From assembly GCA_002314055.1 (NCBI GenBank), contig DCBP01000104.1, positions 1-25,383 of the forward strand: a stretch of DNA of 25,383 nt. Direction: 5' to 3'. A model generated the notes under the pieces. The model was not told the DNA's origin, did no database searches, and saw only the letters and a list, made by a program, of their open reading frames with translations. Source of the DNA: Prevotella sp. UBA1104 (GTDB lineage Bacteria > Bacteroidota > Bacteroidia > Bacteroidales > Bacteroidaceae). Every line of letters begins with the position of its first letter. The stretch's first letter is position 1. The translations under genes and the position numbers were made by a program. Positions 15,696-23,011 of the stretch are shown one piece after another.

Positions 15696-16808
15696 ATGCC
15701 AGACAACAACAGTATATTGGAGAAGCTCAACGGACTCGAGAGCCGGTATGAAGAGGTTTCAACCCTTATCACCGACCCTGATGTCATAGCAGACCAGCAA
15801 CGCTACGTTAAACTGACAAAGGAATACAAGGACTTGGGCGACATCATGGATGCGCGCAAAAGATACATCAACTGCCTTAACTCCATAAAGGAGGCTAAAG
15901 ACATTCTCGCTAACGAGAGTGACCCGGACCTGAAGGAAATGGCAAGGGAGGAACTGCAGACAAACGAAGAGATGCAGCCCAAAATTGAGGAGGAAATTAA
16001 AATTGCTCTTGTTCCTAAAGATCCTGAGGACGCTAAAAACGTGCAGATGGAAATCAGAGCTGGAGCCGGCGGCGACGAGGCTGCCCTCTTTGCCGGAGAC
16101 CTCTTTGCCATGTATAAGAGATACTGCGACTCTAAGGGATGGAACCTTTCTGTTACAAGCGTCAGCGAAGGTGCCGTGGGCGGATACAAGGAGATTGACT
16201 TTGCCGTAAGCGGCGACAATGTATACGGTACGCTGAAATATGAATCCGGTGTTCACCGCGTGCAGCGTGTTCCGGCTACTGAAACACAGGGACGTATGCA
16301 TACCTCAGCTGCCACCGTTGCCGTATTGCCTGAGGCTGACAAGTTTGAGGTGAACATCAACGAGGGCGATATTAAATGGGATACTTTCCGAAGCAGCGGA
16401 GCCGGCGGACAGAACGTGAACAAGGTTGAATCGGGAGTGCGTCTGCGCTACCCTTGGAAGAACCCGAACACGGGTGAGGTGGAAGAAATTCTTATCGAGT
16501 GTACGGAGACTCGAGACCAGCCTAAGAACAAGGAACGCGCCTTGTCAAGACTCCGAACATTTATCTACGACCGCGAGCACCAGAAATATATCGACGACAT
16601 CGCAAACCGAAGAAAGACGCTTGTCTCGACTGGTGACCGCTCGGCTAAAATCCGTACATACAACTTCCCTCAAGGACGTGTTACTGATCATCGCATTGGA
16701 TATACTACCCACGACTTGCAAGGTTTTCTGGGCGGTAACATCCAGGACATGATCGACGCTCTTACCGTTGCGGAAAATGCGGAGAGAATGAAGGAGAACG
16801 AACTTTAG
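15696..16808 (+). CDS. prfA: Peptide chain release factor 1
   Basis: Recognises UAA and UAG and triggers peptide release. The codon-reading tripeptide Pro-Ala-Thr is at residues 193-195 (RVPATETQGRMHTS), which identifies RF1 rather than RF2. The catalytic GGQ is at 237-239 (SGAGGQNVNKVES). The C-terminus contains ALSRLRTFIYD and RVTDHRIGYTTHDLQGFLGG. At 370 residues the length is normal. The start at 15696 (MPDNNSILEKLNGLE) follows purM by 31 nt. The neighbours are metabolic genes, so the link is positional. Confidence 0.96.
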   Translation: MPDNNSILEKLNGLESRYEEVSTLITDPDVIADQQRYVKLTKEYKDLGDIMDARKRYINCLNSIKEAKDILANESDPDLKEMAREELQTNEEMQPKIEEEIKIALVPKDPEDAKNVQMEIRAGAGGDEAALFAGDLFAMYKRYCDSKGWNLSVTSVSEGAVGGYKEIDFAVSGDNVYGTLKYESGVHRVQRVPATETQGRMHTSAATVAVLPEADKFEVNINEGDIKWDTFRSSGAGGQNVNKVESGVRLRYPWKNPNTGEVEEILIECTETRDQPKNKERALSRLRTFIYDREHQKYIDDIANRRKTLVSTGDRSAKIRTYNFPQGRVTDHRIGYTTHDLQGFLGGNIQDMIDALTVAENAERMKENEL

Positions 16809-16850
16809 TATTATCAAATATTCAATAGTGTAGCATTAATTTTTCAGGAA

Positions 16851-17681
16851 ATGAACAAAGAACAACTTATTAAAGAGATTTTCAAGAAAAAAACATTCTT
16901 GTGTGTAGGTCTTGATGCCGACATAAAGAAAATCCCTAAACACTTGCTTGAGGAAGAGGATCCTATCTTCAGCTTCAACAAGGCAATTATCGACGCTACG
17001 GCTAATTATTGCGTGGCTTACAAACCTAACCTCGCTTTCTATGAGAGTATGGGAGTGAGGGGTCTTCTCTCTTTTGAAAGGACTATCAATTATCTTAACG
17101 GCGTATGCCCGAACCATTTTATTATTGCTGACGCAAAGAGGGGCGATATCGGCAATACTTCGGCTATGTATGCACGCACGTTCTTCGAGGAATACAACCT
17201 CGACGCTCTTACCGTGGCTCCATACATGGGAGAGGACAGCGTTACGCCATTCCTGCAGTACGACGGTAAATGGGTTATTCTGCTTGCTCTTACGAGCAAC
17301 AAGGGTTCCCACGATTTCCAGCTCACAGAGGGCAAGGACGGCGAGAAACTCTTCGAGAAGGTTCTACGCACTTCCATGAAATGGGGAAATGATGAGAATA
17401 TGATGTATGTTGTAGGTGCAACTCAGGGAAAGATGTTTGAGGACATCCGTCGCATTGTGCCTAACCACTTCCTCCTCGTTCCGGGTGTCGGCGCTCAAGG
17501 CGGCAGTTTGCAGGAAGTCTGCCAATACGGCATGACTAAAGACTGCGGTCTGCTTGTTAACAGCAGCCGCGGCATCATCTATGCTGCAAACGACGAGAAG
17601 TTTGCTGAAGCTGCTGCACAAAAGGCTCAGGAGCTGCAAGTACAAATGGCTGAGGAACTGGAGAAAATCAAGAAACAGTAA
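16851..17681 (+). CDS. pyrF: Orotidine 5'-phosphate decarboxylase, type 2
   Basis: Last step of UMP synthesis. The protein has 276 residues, the length of the longer type 2 subfamily. The catalytic Lys96 lies in DAKRGDIGNTSAMYA. Other landmarks are FLCVGLDADIKKIPKH, CVAYKPNLAFYESMG, LTVAPYMGEDSVTPFL, VVGATQGKMFEDIRRI, and VPGVGAQGG then NSSRGIIYA at the phosphate-binding end. It is the last gene of the plus-strand string, 42 nt after prfA, and ends just before a dispersed repeat and a shared terminator. Confidence 0.95.
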   Translation: MNKEQLIKEIFKKKTFLCVGLDADIKKIPKHLLEEEDPIFSFNKAIIDATANYCVAYKPNLAFYESMGVRGLLSFERTINYLNGVCPNHFIIADAKRGDIGNTSAMYARTFFEEYNLDALTVAPYMGEDSVTPFLQYDGKWVILLALTSNKGSHDFQLTEGKDGEKLFEKVLRTSMKWGNDENMMYVVGATQGKMFEDIRRIVPNHFLLVPGVGAQGGSLQEVCQYGMTKDCGLLVNSSRGIIYAANDEKFAEAAAQKAQELQVQMAEELEKIKKQ

Positions 17682-17686
17682 TCTAT

Positions 17687-17742
17687 AGACCCACCCTAAC
17701 CCTCCCAAAGGGAGACCCACCCTAACCCTCCCAAAGGGAGGG
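17687..17742. repeat. Two direct copies of a 26-bp C-rich intergenic repeat
   Basis: Units at 17687-17712 and 17713-17738 share AGACCCACCCTAACCCTCCC followed by AAAGGG. Each forms a short hairpin: CTCCC/GGGAG in the first; CCCTCCC (17726-17732) with GGGAGGG (17736-17742) in the second. Similar CCCTCCC/GGGAGGG elements are familiar between genes in Prevotella and relatives; that is recollection, not a search. Confidence 0.75.
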
Positions 17743-17761
17743 AATGAAGTTGGCAACTAAA

Positions 17762-17799
17762 AATAAATCCCAAACGTTTCTTGACGTTTGGGATTTATT
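17762..17799. terminator. Bidirectional terminator shared by pyrF and the pqqD-like gene
   Basis: A perfect 15-bp inverted repeat (AATAAATCCCAAACG at 17762-17776 with 17785-17799) around an 8-nt loop. On the minus strand it runs into ATTTTTAG, giving a T run; on the plus strand the arm itself ends in ATTTATTA. It sits between convergent transcripts. Confidence 0.8.
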
Positions 17800-17818
17800 A
17801 TCTCATCAATCCAAGCTC

Positions 17819-17860
17819 CTCACTCCACAATACTCACTCCACAATACTCACTCCACAATA
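17819..17860. repeat. Three perfect copies of a 14-bp repeat across the pqqD-like stop codon
   Basis: CTCACTCCACAATA occurs at 17819-17832, 17833-17846 and 17847-17860. The third copy contains the stop codon and the last codons (Ile-Val-Glu-stop on the minus strand), so the others are duplicated gene ends lying downstream. Confidence 0.85.
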
Positions 17861-18114
17861 CCGGCATTTTTCCATAGCTCGGCAAGTTGGGCGGAATCAG
17901 TCAAAGCCGTGGCATGGTCTACTTCATATTCCTTTTCAAGAAGTTCTGCCATATCCTCAACAGAGAACTCCTTGCCAGAAAGCTCTTTCCACAAATAAGC
18001 CGAAGACTCGTTCATGCTTATTATATTGCTGAAATCAATATTCTCTTTACCCTCGGCAACTATAATCTGCTCACCGCAAACGTTGCGAAGATTGAATCCT
18101 TTTTTCTCCTTCAT
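17848..18114 (-). CDS. PqqD-like protein (RiPP recognition element fold)
   Basis: An 88-residue protein of the PqqD type. In known systems PqqD-like domains bind leader peptides and present them to modifying enzymes. The pattern seen is an N-terminal beta part (FNLRNVCGEQIIVAEG), then FSNIISMNESSAYLWKEL, then FSVEDMAELLEKEYEV followed by a final helix ending ELWKNAGIVE, which matches family members (the N-E-S/T-A-x-x-L-W core). It lies last in a run with the S26 peptidase and HprK-like kinase genes, 49 nt after the peptidase gene. No precursor or core maturase gene lies beside it. Short tandem repeats flank both ends. Confidence 0.75.
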   Translation of the reverse strand: MKEKKGFNLRNVCGEQIIVAEGKENIDFSNIISMNESSAYLWKELSGKEFSVEDMAELLEKEYEVDHATALTDSAQLAELWKNAGIVE

Positions 18115-18120
18115 AATATA

Positions 18121-18193
18121 TTTATTATCCGTCTGTATATGTTTATTATCTTTCTGTATATCTTTATTTGAGTTTTATTATCCTTCTGTATAT
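18121..18193. repeat. Three copies of a 20-bp repeat at the S26/pqqD-like junction
   Basis: TTTATTATCnnTCTGTATAT occurs at 18121-18140, 18142-18161 and 18174-18193. The last copy encodes Ile-Tyr-Arg-Arg-Ile-Ile-Lys near the peptidase C-terminus; the other two make up most of the 49-nt intercistronic gap. Confidence 0.8.
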
Positions 18194-18634
18194 CGCCAAC
18201 AGATAGCGGCGCAGAGGGAGAAGACGCGTCCACAGAAAGGAATACACAATCCATTTCATTCCGTTCGTCTTATCCATAACCGTCCGTCCCTTTCTGTAAA
18301 AACCTATCGCCTCGCCCTTCACATCCGAAACCCTGCAATGCTCAACGCCCAAATTACCGTCACCACGCAAGGTTACCTCGTCGTCACAAATCTTTACGAT
18401 GCGATGGAGAACATACCTGCGCTCTTCTACCTCTGCCAACACCGGCAGACCAACTGAAAGCGACTTCGCCTTTACGAGCAGTGCCTTGTCTCTGCCGTCT
18501 TCAAGAAACGGGCGCATACTGAACCCTCGCAACAGTAAGGTTACTGTATGACCCTCGTCAAGAAGTTTCACTATCTCAGGAATAAATTCCGCATTTGAAA
18601 ATTTCCTTTCCGTTATCTTCAATTCCCTCTCCAT
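18164..18634 (-). CDS. S24/S26-like peptidase with Ser/His dyad, unusual topology
   Basis: A 156-residue protein related to signal peptidase I. Ser39 sits in RGFSMRPFLEDG and His77 in YVLHRIV, followed by RGDGN at 90-94; the His in place of the bacterial Lys resembles the archaeal/ER (S26B, SipW-like) class. There is no N-terminal membrane anchor; instead a hydrophobic, Arg-rich segment lies at the C-terminus (about 127-152). Its start overlaps the kinase stop codon by one base (TAATG), indicating translational coupling. It may cleave a modified peptide or a partner protein. It could also be a non-secretory S26 homologue with another role; activity is unproven. Confidence 0.7.
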   Translation of the reverse strand: MERELKITERKFSNAEFIPEIVKLLDEGHTVTLLLRGFSMRPFLEDGRDKALLVKAKSLSVGLPVLAEVEERRYVLHRIVKICDDEVTLRGDGNLGVEHCRVSDVKGEAIGFYRKGRTVMDKTNGMKWIVYSFLWTRLLPLRRYLLAIYRRIIKLK

Positions 18635-19524
18635 TATCTGTACTTACATTTTGTGATAGCCGCATTACACACTATTGCCGACTCTCTGTCAGGCAGACAA
18701 TGCAGCGTATAAATACCTGTGTTTTTTAGCACTTCCGTAACGGTATCGCATACGGCATTGAAAACTCCACTGTCCCACTTCATCGTGGAACACGACGGGA
18801 GAACGGAAGCAAAGGCAAGAATGGGGTTCTGTTGCTCTACCCAGTTTTTCTCGTCGCGACTTATCCTTGTTATTGCCCCGAGCCGAGCCTTCACGTTGCG
18901 GTAGCACGGTGTCTTGCCGCTCCATGGCGAACCGTAGATATATGCTTCCCCATGGATTATGCGTATAATCGGATTATCATCATTCATCAAGTCGCAACCC
19001 GGAATATATTTCAGCCAGTTGCTCACTTGAGTACTCTTCCCCGTGCCGCTCTTTGCTATGAAAGCATAGCCATAGCCGTTTTGTCTTACGAGCGAGGCAT
19101 GTACAAGCACCGTCTGTCTAAAGCTGCCGGCAAAGGCGAAAACAAGCATCAAGGCATTGTTAAGTCCGAACTGTCGCATATTTGAATTGCCGTTCAAGGC
19201 ACAACGACATGAAGTAAAGCCGCGGTTTGTCTGCAACAGGCAACATTCATTTCCCGAAATGTCCTTTATGATAAACTGGTATGCACCATCCTCGAAACGG
19301 TCTACACAAGTATCCCCGTTGCCGGTATCGAACTTCCCGATACGCTCCCTGTCCTTTCTTCTCGGAGCCAGACTGTCGTCTACTACAAGACGAAACAGAA
19401 AATCGTCATCCCCCACCCTTTCGTCTATGCGAAACGGAGAGAATGACGGAATTAGCCACGAATCATTTATTGAAGTGTCATTGAATACAATCTCAACAAC
19501 AAATTCTGCAATACGATAAAACAT
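18634..19524 (-). CDS. HprK-like P-loop serine kinase (peptide/protein kinase of RiPP-type loci)
   Basis: A 296-residue protein with a PEPCK/HprK-type ATP site in its C-terminal half: Walker A AKSGTGKST with Lys163, LMNDDNPIIR as the acidic metal-binding strand, and YGSPWSGKT, a motif shared by the HprK-like kinases found in lasso peptide and other PqqD-linked loci. The N-terminal half is not recognised; it contains many acidic residues and a QTNRGFTSCRCALNG segment. No HPr gene is present and the HprK N-terminal domain is absent, so classical carbon-catabolite control is unlikely. The start at 19524 (MFYRIAEF) lies 22 nt after the small secreted protein gene. Confidence 0.75.
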   Translation of the reverse strand: MFYRIAEFVVEIVFNDTSINDSWLIPSFSPFRIDERVGDDDFLFRLVVDDSLAPRRKDRERIGKFDTGNGDTCVDRFEDGAYQFIIKDISGNECCLLQTNRGFTSCRCALNGNSNMRQFGLNNALMLVFAFAGSFRQTVLVHASLVRQNGYGYAFIAKSGTGKSTQVSNWLKYIPGCDLMNDDNPIIRIIHGEAYIYGSPWSGKTPCYRNVKARLGAITRISRDEKNWVEQQNPILAFASVLPSCSTMKWDSGVFNAVCDTVTEVLKNTGIYTLHCLPDRESAIVCNAAITKCKYR

Positions 19525-19546
19525 TTAATTGGAAAAAATGCGGATA

Positions 19547-19960
19547 TTACTGTGCCATGACAACGCGCTCAAAGGTAAACTCGCCACCGTCGATATTCTG
19601 GATAGAAAGATTCCATTTCTTGGCATATTTCTGCTTTAGCTTGAGCATAGACTTCTCAAGCTTAGCCTTGTTTGTGGAATTAACGGTAATACACGTCTCA
19701 TGCTGAATTCCCTTTCTTTCAAAGAAGTTGCGCAGCTGGTAGGAATATTCCTGCTTGTTTGCCAGCAACTTTGTCTTACCGAATGTCTCAACTGAGTCTA
19801 TCGCCTGTATCGGCGTGAAGTATGCCGTGGAATCATTAAACGAAGTAGCGATACCAAACACGTACATTGTCTTCACTTTCCTGTCTTTTGCCGACACGCT
19901 GACTGCAAAACATACAGCCACGACAAGTGTCATGGCTGCAAAAAACCTATAAAATCTCAT
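19547..19960 (-). CDS. Small secreted protein of unknown function
   Basis: A 137-residue protein with a clear signal peptide (MRFYRFFAAMTLVVAVCFAV, likely cleaved after VSVSA near residue 24). The mature part (about 113 residues) is basic and not recognised: KTMYVFGIATSFNDSTAYFT, then a Lys-rich helix (KAKLEKSMLKLKQKYAKKW), then IDGGEFTFERVV. It has no cysteine pair or core-peptide-like tail. It lies 36 nt after rpoD and 22 nt before the kinase gene. It may be a substrate of the locus or a bystander in the same transcript. Confidence 0.75.
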   Translation of the reverse strand: MRFYRFFAAMTLVVAVCFAVSVSAKDRKVKTMYVFGIATSFNDSTAYFTPIQAIDSVETFGKTKLLANKQEYSYQLRNFFERKGIQHETCITVNSTNKAKLEKSMLKLKQKYAKKWNLSIQNIDGGEFTFERVVMAQ

Positions 19961-19996
19961 TCTATATTTCTATTGATTATTTCTTAAATTAGTGTT

Positions 19997-20860
19997 CTAA
20001 CTGCCGAGGAACGACTTGAGCATCTTGTTCTGCGTACTGTGGCGCAGTCGCCTGATTGCCTTCTCCTTTATCTGTCTTACGCGCTCACGCGTCAAACCAT
20101 ACTCCGCCCCAATCTCCTCGAGTGTTTTCTCTGGCTGGTCGATACCGAAGAATGCCTCAATAACTTTCCTCTCTCGCTCGTTCAGCACCTGCAGCGCACG
20201 CTTTATCTCTTCCCTCAACGACTCGATTACGAGAGAGTTGTCGGGCTCCGGAGAGTCTCCGTTCGGCATCACGTCAATCAAACTGCCCTCCTCGCCCTCT
20301 GTGAACGGGGCATCCATAGAAACATGCCTGCCGTTTATCTTCATAGCATCGGCAATCTTGTCTTCAGGCATGTCTACCCTCTCGGCAATCTCGTCTACAC
20401 TCGCCCTCCGTTCGTTCTCCTGCTCAAACTTATTGAGAGCCTTGTTTATCTTGTTAACCGACCCTACCTGGTTCAGCGGCAGTCTCACGATACGACTCTG
20501 TTCGGCTATTGCCTGCAGTATGCTTTGCCTTATCCACCATACAGCATACGAGATAAACTTGAAGCCGCGCGTCTCGTCGAATTTCTCGGCAGCCTTTATC
20601 AATCCCACGTTTCCTTCGTTTATCAAGTCGGGAAGGCTCAATCCCTGGTTCTGATATTGCTTTGCCACAGAAACGACAAATCTCAAATTTGCCTTTGTCA
20701 GTCGCTCCAGAGCCTTGCGGTCTCCTTTTTTTATCCGCTGTGCGAGCTCCACCTCCTCATCAACACTCAGAAGCTCCTCGTGGCCAATCTCCTGCAGATA
20801 CTTGTCAAGCGACTGGCTCTCGCGGTTTGTTATCGATTTCGTGATTTTCAGTTGTCTCAT
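19997..20860 (-). CDS. rpoD: Primary RNA polymerase sigma factor (RpoD/SigA)
   Basis: The housekeeping sigma factor, in the compact 287-residue form of Bacteroidota that lacks region 1.1. Region 1.2 is SLDKYLQEIGHEELLSVDEE; region 2 includes ANLRFVVSVAKQYQNQGLSL and FISYAVWWIRQSILQA; region 3 contains RRASVDEIAERVDMPEDK; the region 4.2 helix-turn-helix is TLEEIGAEYGLTRERVRQIK. It recognises the unusual TAnnTTTG promoters found throughout this window, including its own. The gap to the next gene is 36 nt without a hairpin, so the downstream cassette may be partly transcribed from the rpoD promoter. Confidence 0.97.
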   Translation of the reverse strand: MRQLKITKSITNRESQSLDKYLQEIGHEELLSVDEEVELAQRIKKGDRKALERLTKANLRFVVSVAKQYQNQGLSLPDLINEGNVGLIKAAEKFDETRGFKFISYAVWWIRQSILQAIAEQSRIVRLPLNQVGSVNKINKALNKFEQENERRASVDEIAERVDMPEDKIADAMKINGRHVSMDAPFTEGEEGSLIDVMPNGDSPEPDNSLVIESLREEIKRALQVLNERERKVIEAFFGIDQPEKTLEEIGAEYGLTRERVRQIKEKAIRRLRHSTQNKMLKSFLGS

Positions 20861-20962
20861 AGAATATAAAGTTTAAGCGATTACTTTTAGGGGCTTCACA
20901 TGTATGTCGGCTTTTCACGGCAATTCGAGCCATGTTCCGACAAGAACATATTATACCAGTTG

Positions 20963-20993
20963 CAAATCTACATAAAAATATCGATACTTGCAA
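20963..20993 (-). promoter_or_regulatory. Promoter of rpoD
   Basis: On the minus strand, TTG (20993-20991), a 20-nt spacer and TAGATTTG (20970-20963). The predicted leader is about 95 nt. The remaining part of the gap up to 21220 holds several CTCCCAT-like strings but no gene or structure that I can support. Confidence 0.6.
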
Positions 20994-21211
20994 CAAAAAA
21001 CACATTAAATTGACAAAATGACATATATTTTGGTATTTTTACAGAATTATTAAATTACTCCCATTTCTCCCATTACTCCAGGTTCTCCCATAAAAGTACC
21101 CCAATTTCCTTAACAAAGTGGAGAGTTTTTCGCCTTAACCAGCATATTTTTCCATCATGAAAGCTCTAAAAATCATCAAAAATAATCGAAAAACTTGAAT
21201 GTATGAAGAAG

Positions 21212-21273
21212 AAAAAAAAAGATCCGGACGATACGAGTCTGCGGAAAACCGTAAACCCGTATCCGTCCGGATC
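21212..21273 (-). terminator. Rho-independent terminator of the Deg protease gene
   Basis: GATCCGGACGATACG (21221-21235) pairs with CGTATCCGTCCGGATC (21258-21273) with one bulged base. On the minus strand the hairpin is followed by nine T residues (21220-21212). Confidence 0.9.
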
Positions 21274-21300
21274 AGTTACAGAAGTCTATTGTGTTCTTTT

Positions 21301-22755
21301 TTATTGTTTGTCGAGCATAACGGCAAAGTATGCCTTCTTGCCCGTAGGAGAAAGACCCTTGAGGATAAGCACTGGATCCTTGCTCGTAGAGGCATCCTTG
21401 ACAGCTTTCTGCAAATCGTTCAGACTCTTCATCGGAGTGTCGTTTGCCTGCTGTATAATAAAGCCTTTGTATACGGCAGCATCCTTCAGTGCACCGTTGT
21501 TAACCTTCGAAACAACAAGTCCGTAGGTTATGTTCAGATCCTTCTTCTCCTGCTCCGTTACAGGGCGGAATGTTCCGCCGAGAACATCCAGGTCGGCATC
21601 CTTCACTATGTTCGTGTTGCCCTGTTCATTCTTCAGCGTTAAAGTGGCAGTCTTCTTAGCCTTCTTGCGAAGATAGGTAACGCTGACCTTATCGCCAGGA
21701 CGTTTGTTTACAAGATATTCCTGCAGCTCGCTCATCTTCACAACCTTCTTGCCGTCGATTGCCGTGATTACATCGCCTTCCTTCAGTCCAGCTTCTGCAG
21801 CCGAACCGCCGTCTTCAACCTTGGCGATATAGATTCCCTCCATCGTGCCGAGGTCTACATCCTTTCCGGCTTCCTTCTGCTGGTCGAAATAGTTGTTTAC
21901 GTTCATACCCTGGATTCCGAGCAGTCCGCGCTGAACGACTCCGTATTTTTTCAAATCAGCCACAACCTTATTCATAATCGTAGTAGGAATGGCGAATCCG
22001 TAACCGCTATAACTTCCCGTCTGCGAATAGAGCATTGCGTTAATTCCCACGAGCTCGCCACGAGTGTTTACCAATGCACCGCCCGAGTTTCCGGCGTTGA
22101 TGGCAGCATCGGTCTGAATGAACGACTCTATGCCGTTAGCACCGAGTGAACGTGCCTTTGCGCTCACGATACCGGCAGTTACAGTAGAATTGAGGTTGAA
22201 AGGGTTACCAACGGCAAGTACCCACTCGCCGACCTTCAGTTTGTCGCTGTCGCCGATAGGAAGAGCCGGCAGGTCTTTTGCGCTTATCTTGATAAGTGCC
22301 AAATCGGTGGTCTTATCGGTTCCTATAATGCGTGCTGAATATTCCTTATTGTCGTTGAGGGTAACCGTAAGCTCGTCGGCGCCCTCTACAACATGATTGT
22401 TCGTTACGATGTATCCGTCGGAAGAAATTATAACTCCCGATCCTGCTCCCTCCTTCTTAGGAGTCTGCACCTTGCGTTTCTGTGTACCGCCGTTACCGCT
22501 GTTCGGGTTACCGAAGAAGCCGAACGGGTCGAAGAAATCTCCGAATGGGTCAGACTGTACGTCGACGGTCTGAATCTTGCTGTTCTGGAGGAATTTGATG
22601 TGAACGACAGAAGGCAGTGCCTTCTCTGCCGCATAAGTCAAGTCTACGGGTTGGCTTGGTACAGCGGCAACGCTTGCCACTGTAAATCCCGGTGTAGCGA
22701 CAGTCAGCGTGAGTGCTGCGGCTGCCAATGCTAAACGATTAGAAAAATTTCCCAT
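21301..22755 (-). CDS. degQ: Periplasmic serine protease of the HtrA/Deg family
   Basis: Exported quality-control protease or chaperone of 484 residues. The signal peptide is at about residues 1-30. The catalytic triad is His121 (TNNHVVEGA), Asp151 (TDLALIKI) and Ser224 (GNSGGALVN). Two PDZ domains follow: the first begins at QRGLLGIQGMNV and contains VEDGGSAAEAGLKEGDVIT, and a shorter second one contains YGLVVSKVNNGALKDAAVYKG. The order protease-PDZ-PDZ matches DegP/DegQ; which paralogue applies cannot be decided from the sequence. It has its own promoter and terminator. Confidence 0.95.
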   Translation of the reverse strand: MGNFSNRLALAAAALTLTVATPGFTVASVAAVPSQPVDLTYAAEKALPSVVHIKFLQNSKIQTVDVQSDPFGDFFDPFGFFGNPNSGNGGTQKRKVQTPKKEGAGSGVIISSDGYIVTNNHVVEGADELTVTLNDNKEYSARIIGTDKTTDLALIKISAKDLPALPIGDSDKLKVGEWVLAVGNPFNLNSTVTAGIVSAKARSLGANGIESFIQTDAAINAGNSGGALVNTRGELVGINAMLYSQTGSYSGYGFAIPTTIMNKVVADLKKYGVVQRGLLGIQGMNVNNYFDQQKEAGKDVDLGTMEGIYIAKVEDGGSAAEAGLKEGDVITAIDGKKVVKMSELQEYLVNKRPGDKVSVTYLRKKAKKTATLTLKNEQGNTNIVKDADLDVLGGTFRPVTEQEKKDLNITYGLVVSKVNNGALKDAAVYKGFIIQQANDTPMKSLNDLQKAVKDASTSKDPVLILKGLSPTGKKAYFAVMLDKQ

Positions 22756-22852
22756 GTCTAATATCTTTTATGTTTGTTATTGCTTTGTATTTGCATAGCA
22801 GAAAGTTTGCCGAATAGACGAACAAACTGTCTTGCCTTCATTTTTCGGAGTG

Positions 22853-22885
22853 CAAATATAGACGCAAAGATTGTTAAACTGACAA
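22853..22885 (-). promoter_or_regulatory. Candidate promoter of the Deg protease gene
   Basis: TATATTTG on the minus strand (22860-22853) fits the -7 element, with TTG (22885-22883) 22 nt upstream. The predicted leader is about 90 nt. Confidence 0.5.
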
Positions 22886-23011
22886 TTTGTCGTTGATATT
22901 TCTTCTCTTTTAACACTCAATATGTAAGCGTTAACGGCTCTTAGCTTGACAGCTGATATTTTTTACTTTTGTTTAAACTGGGTTTATACGGCGATTCATG
23001 CCTATTCTTCT

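Noticed and set aside
14678..15787. Minus-strand 369-codon open frame opposite purM and the start of prfA
   Set aside because: It crosses two conserved genes in antisense and resembles no protein family; it is a shadow of their codon use.
18634..19524. True HPr kinase/phosphorylase
   Set aside because: The HprK N-terminal domain and an HPr gene are absent, and the P-loop context (YGSPWSGKT) fits the peptide-locus kinases better.
17848..19524. Lasso peptide cluster
   Set aside because: There is no asparagine synthetase-like cyclase, no transglutaminase-like leader protease and no precursor, so only individual components resemble such loci.
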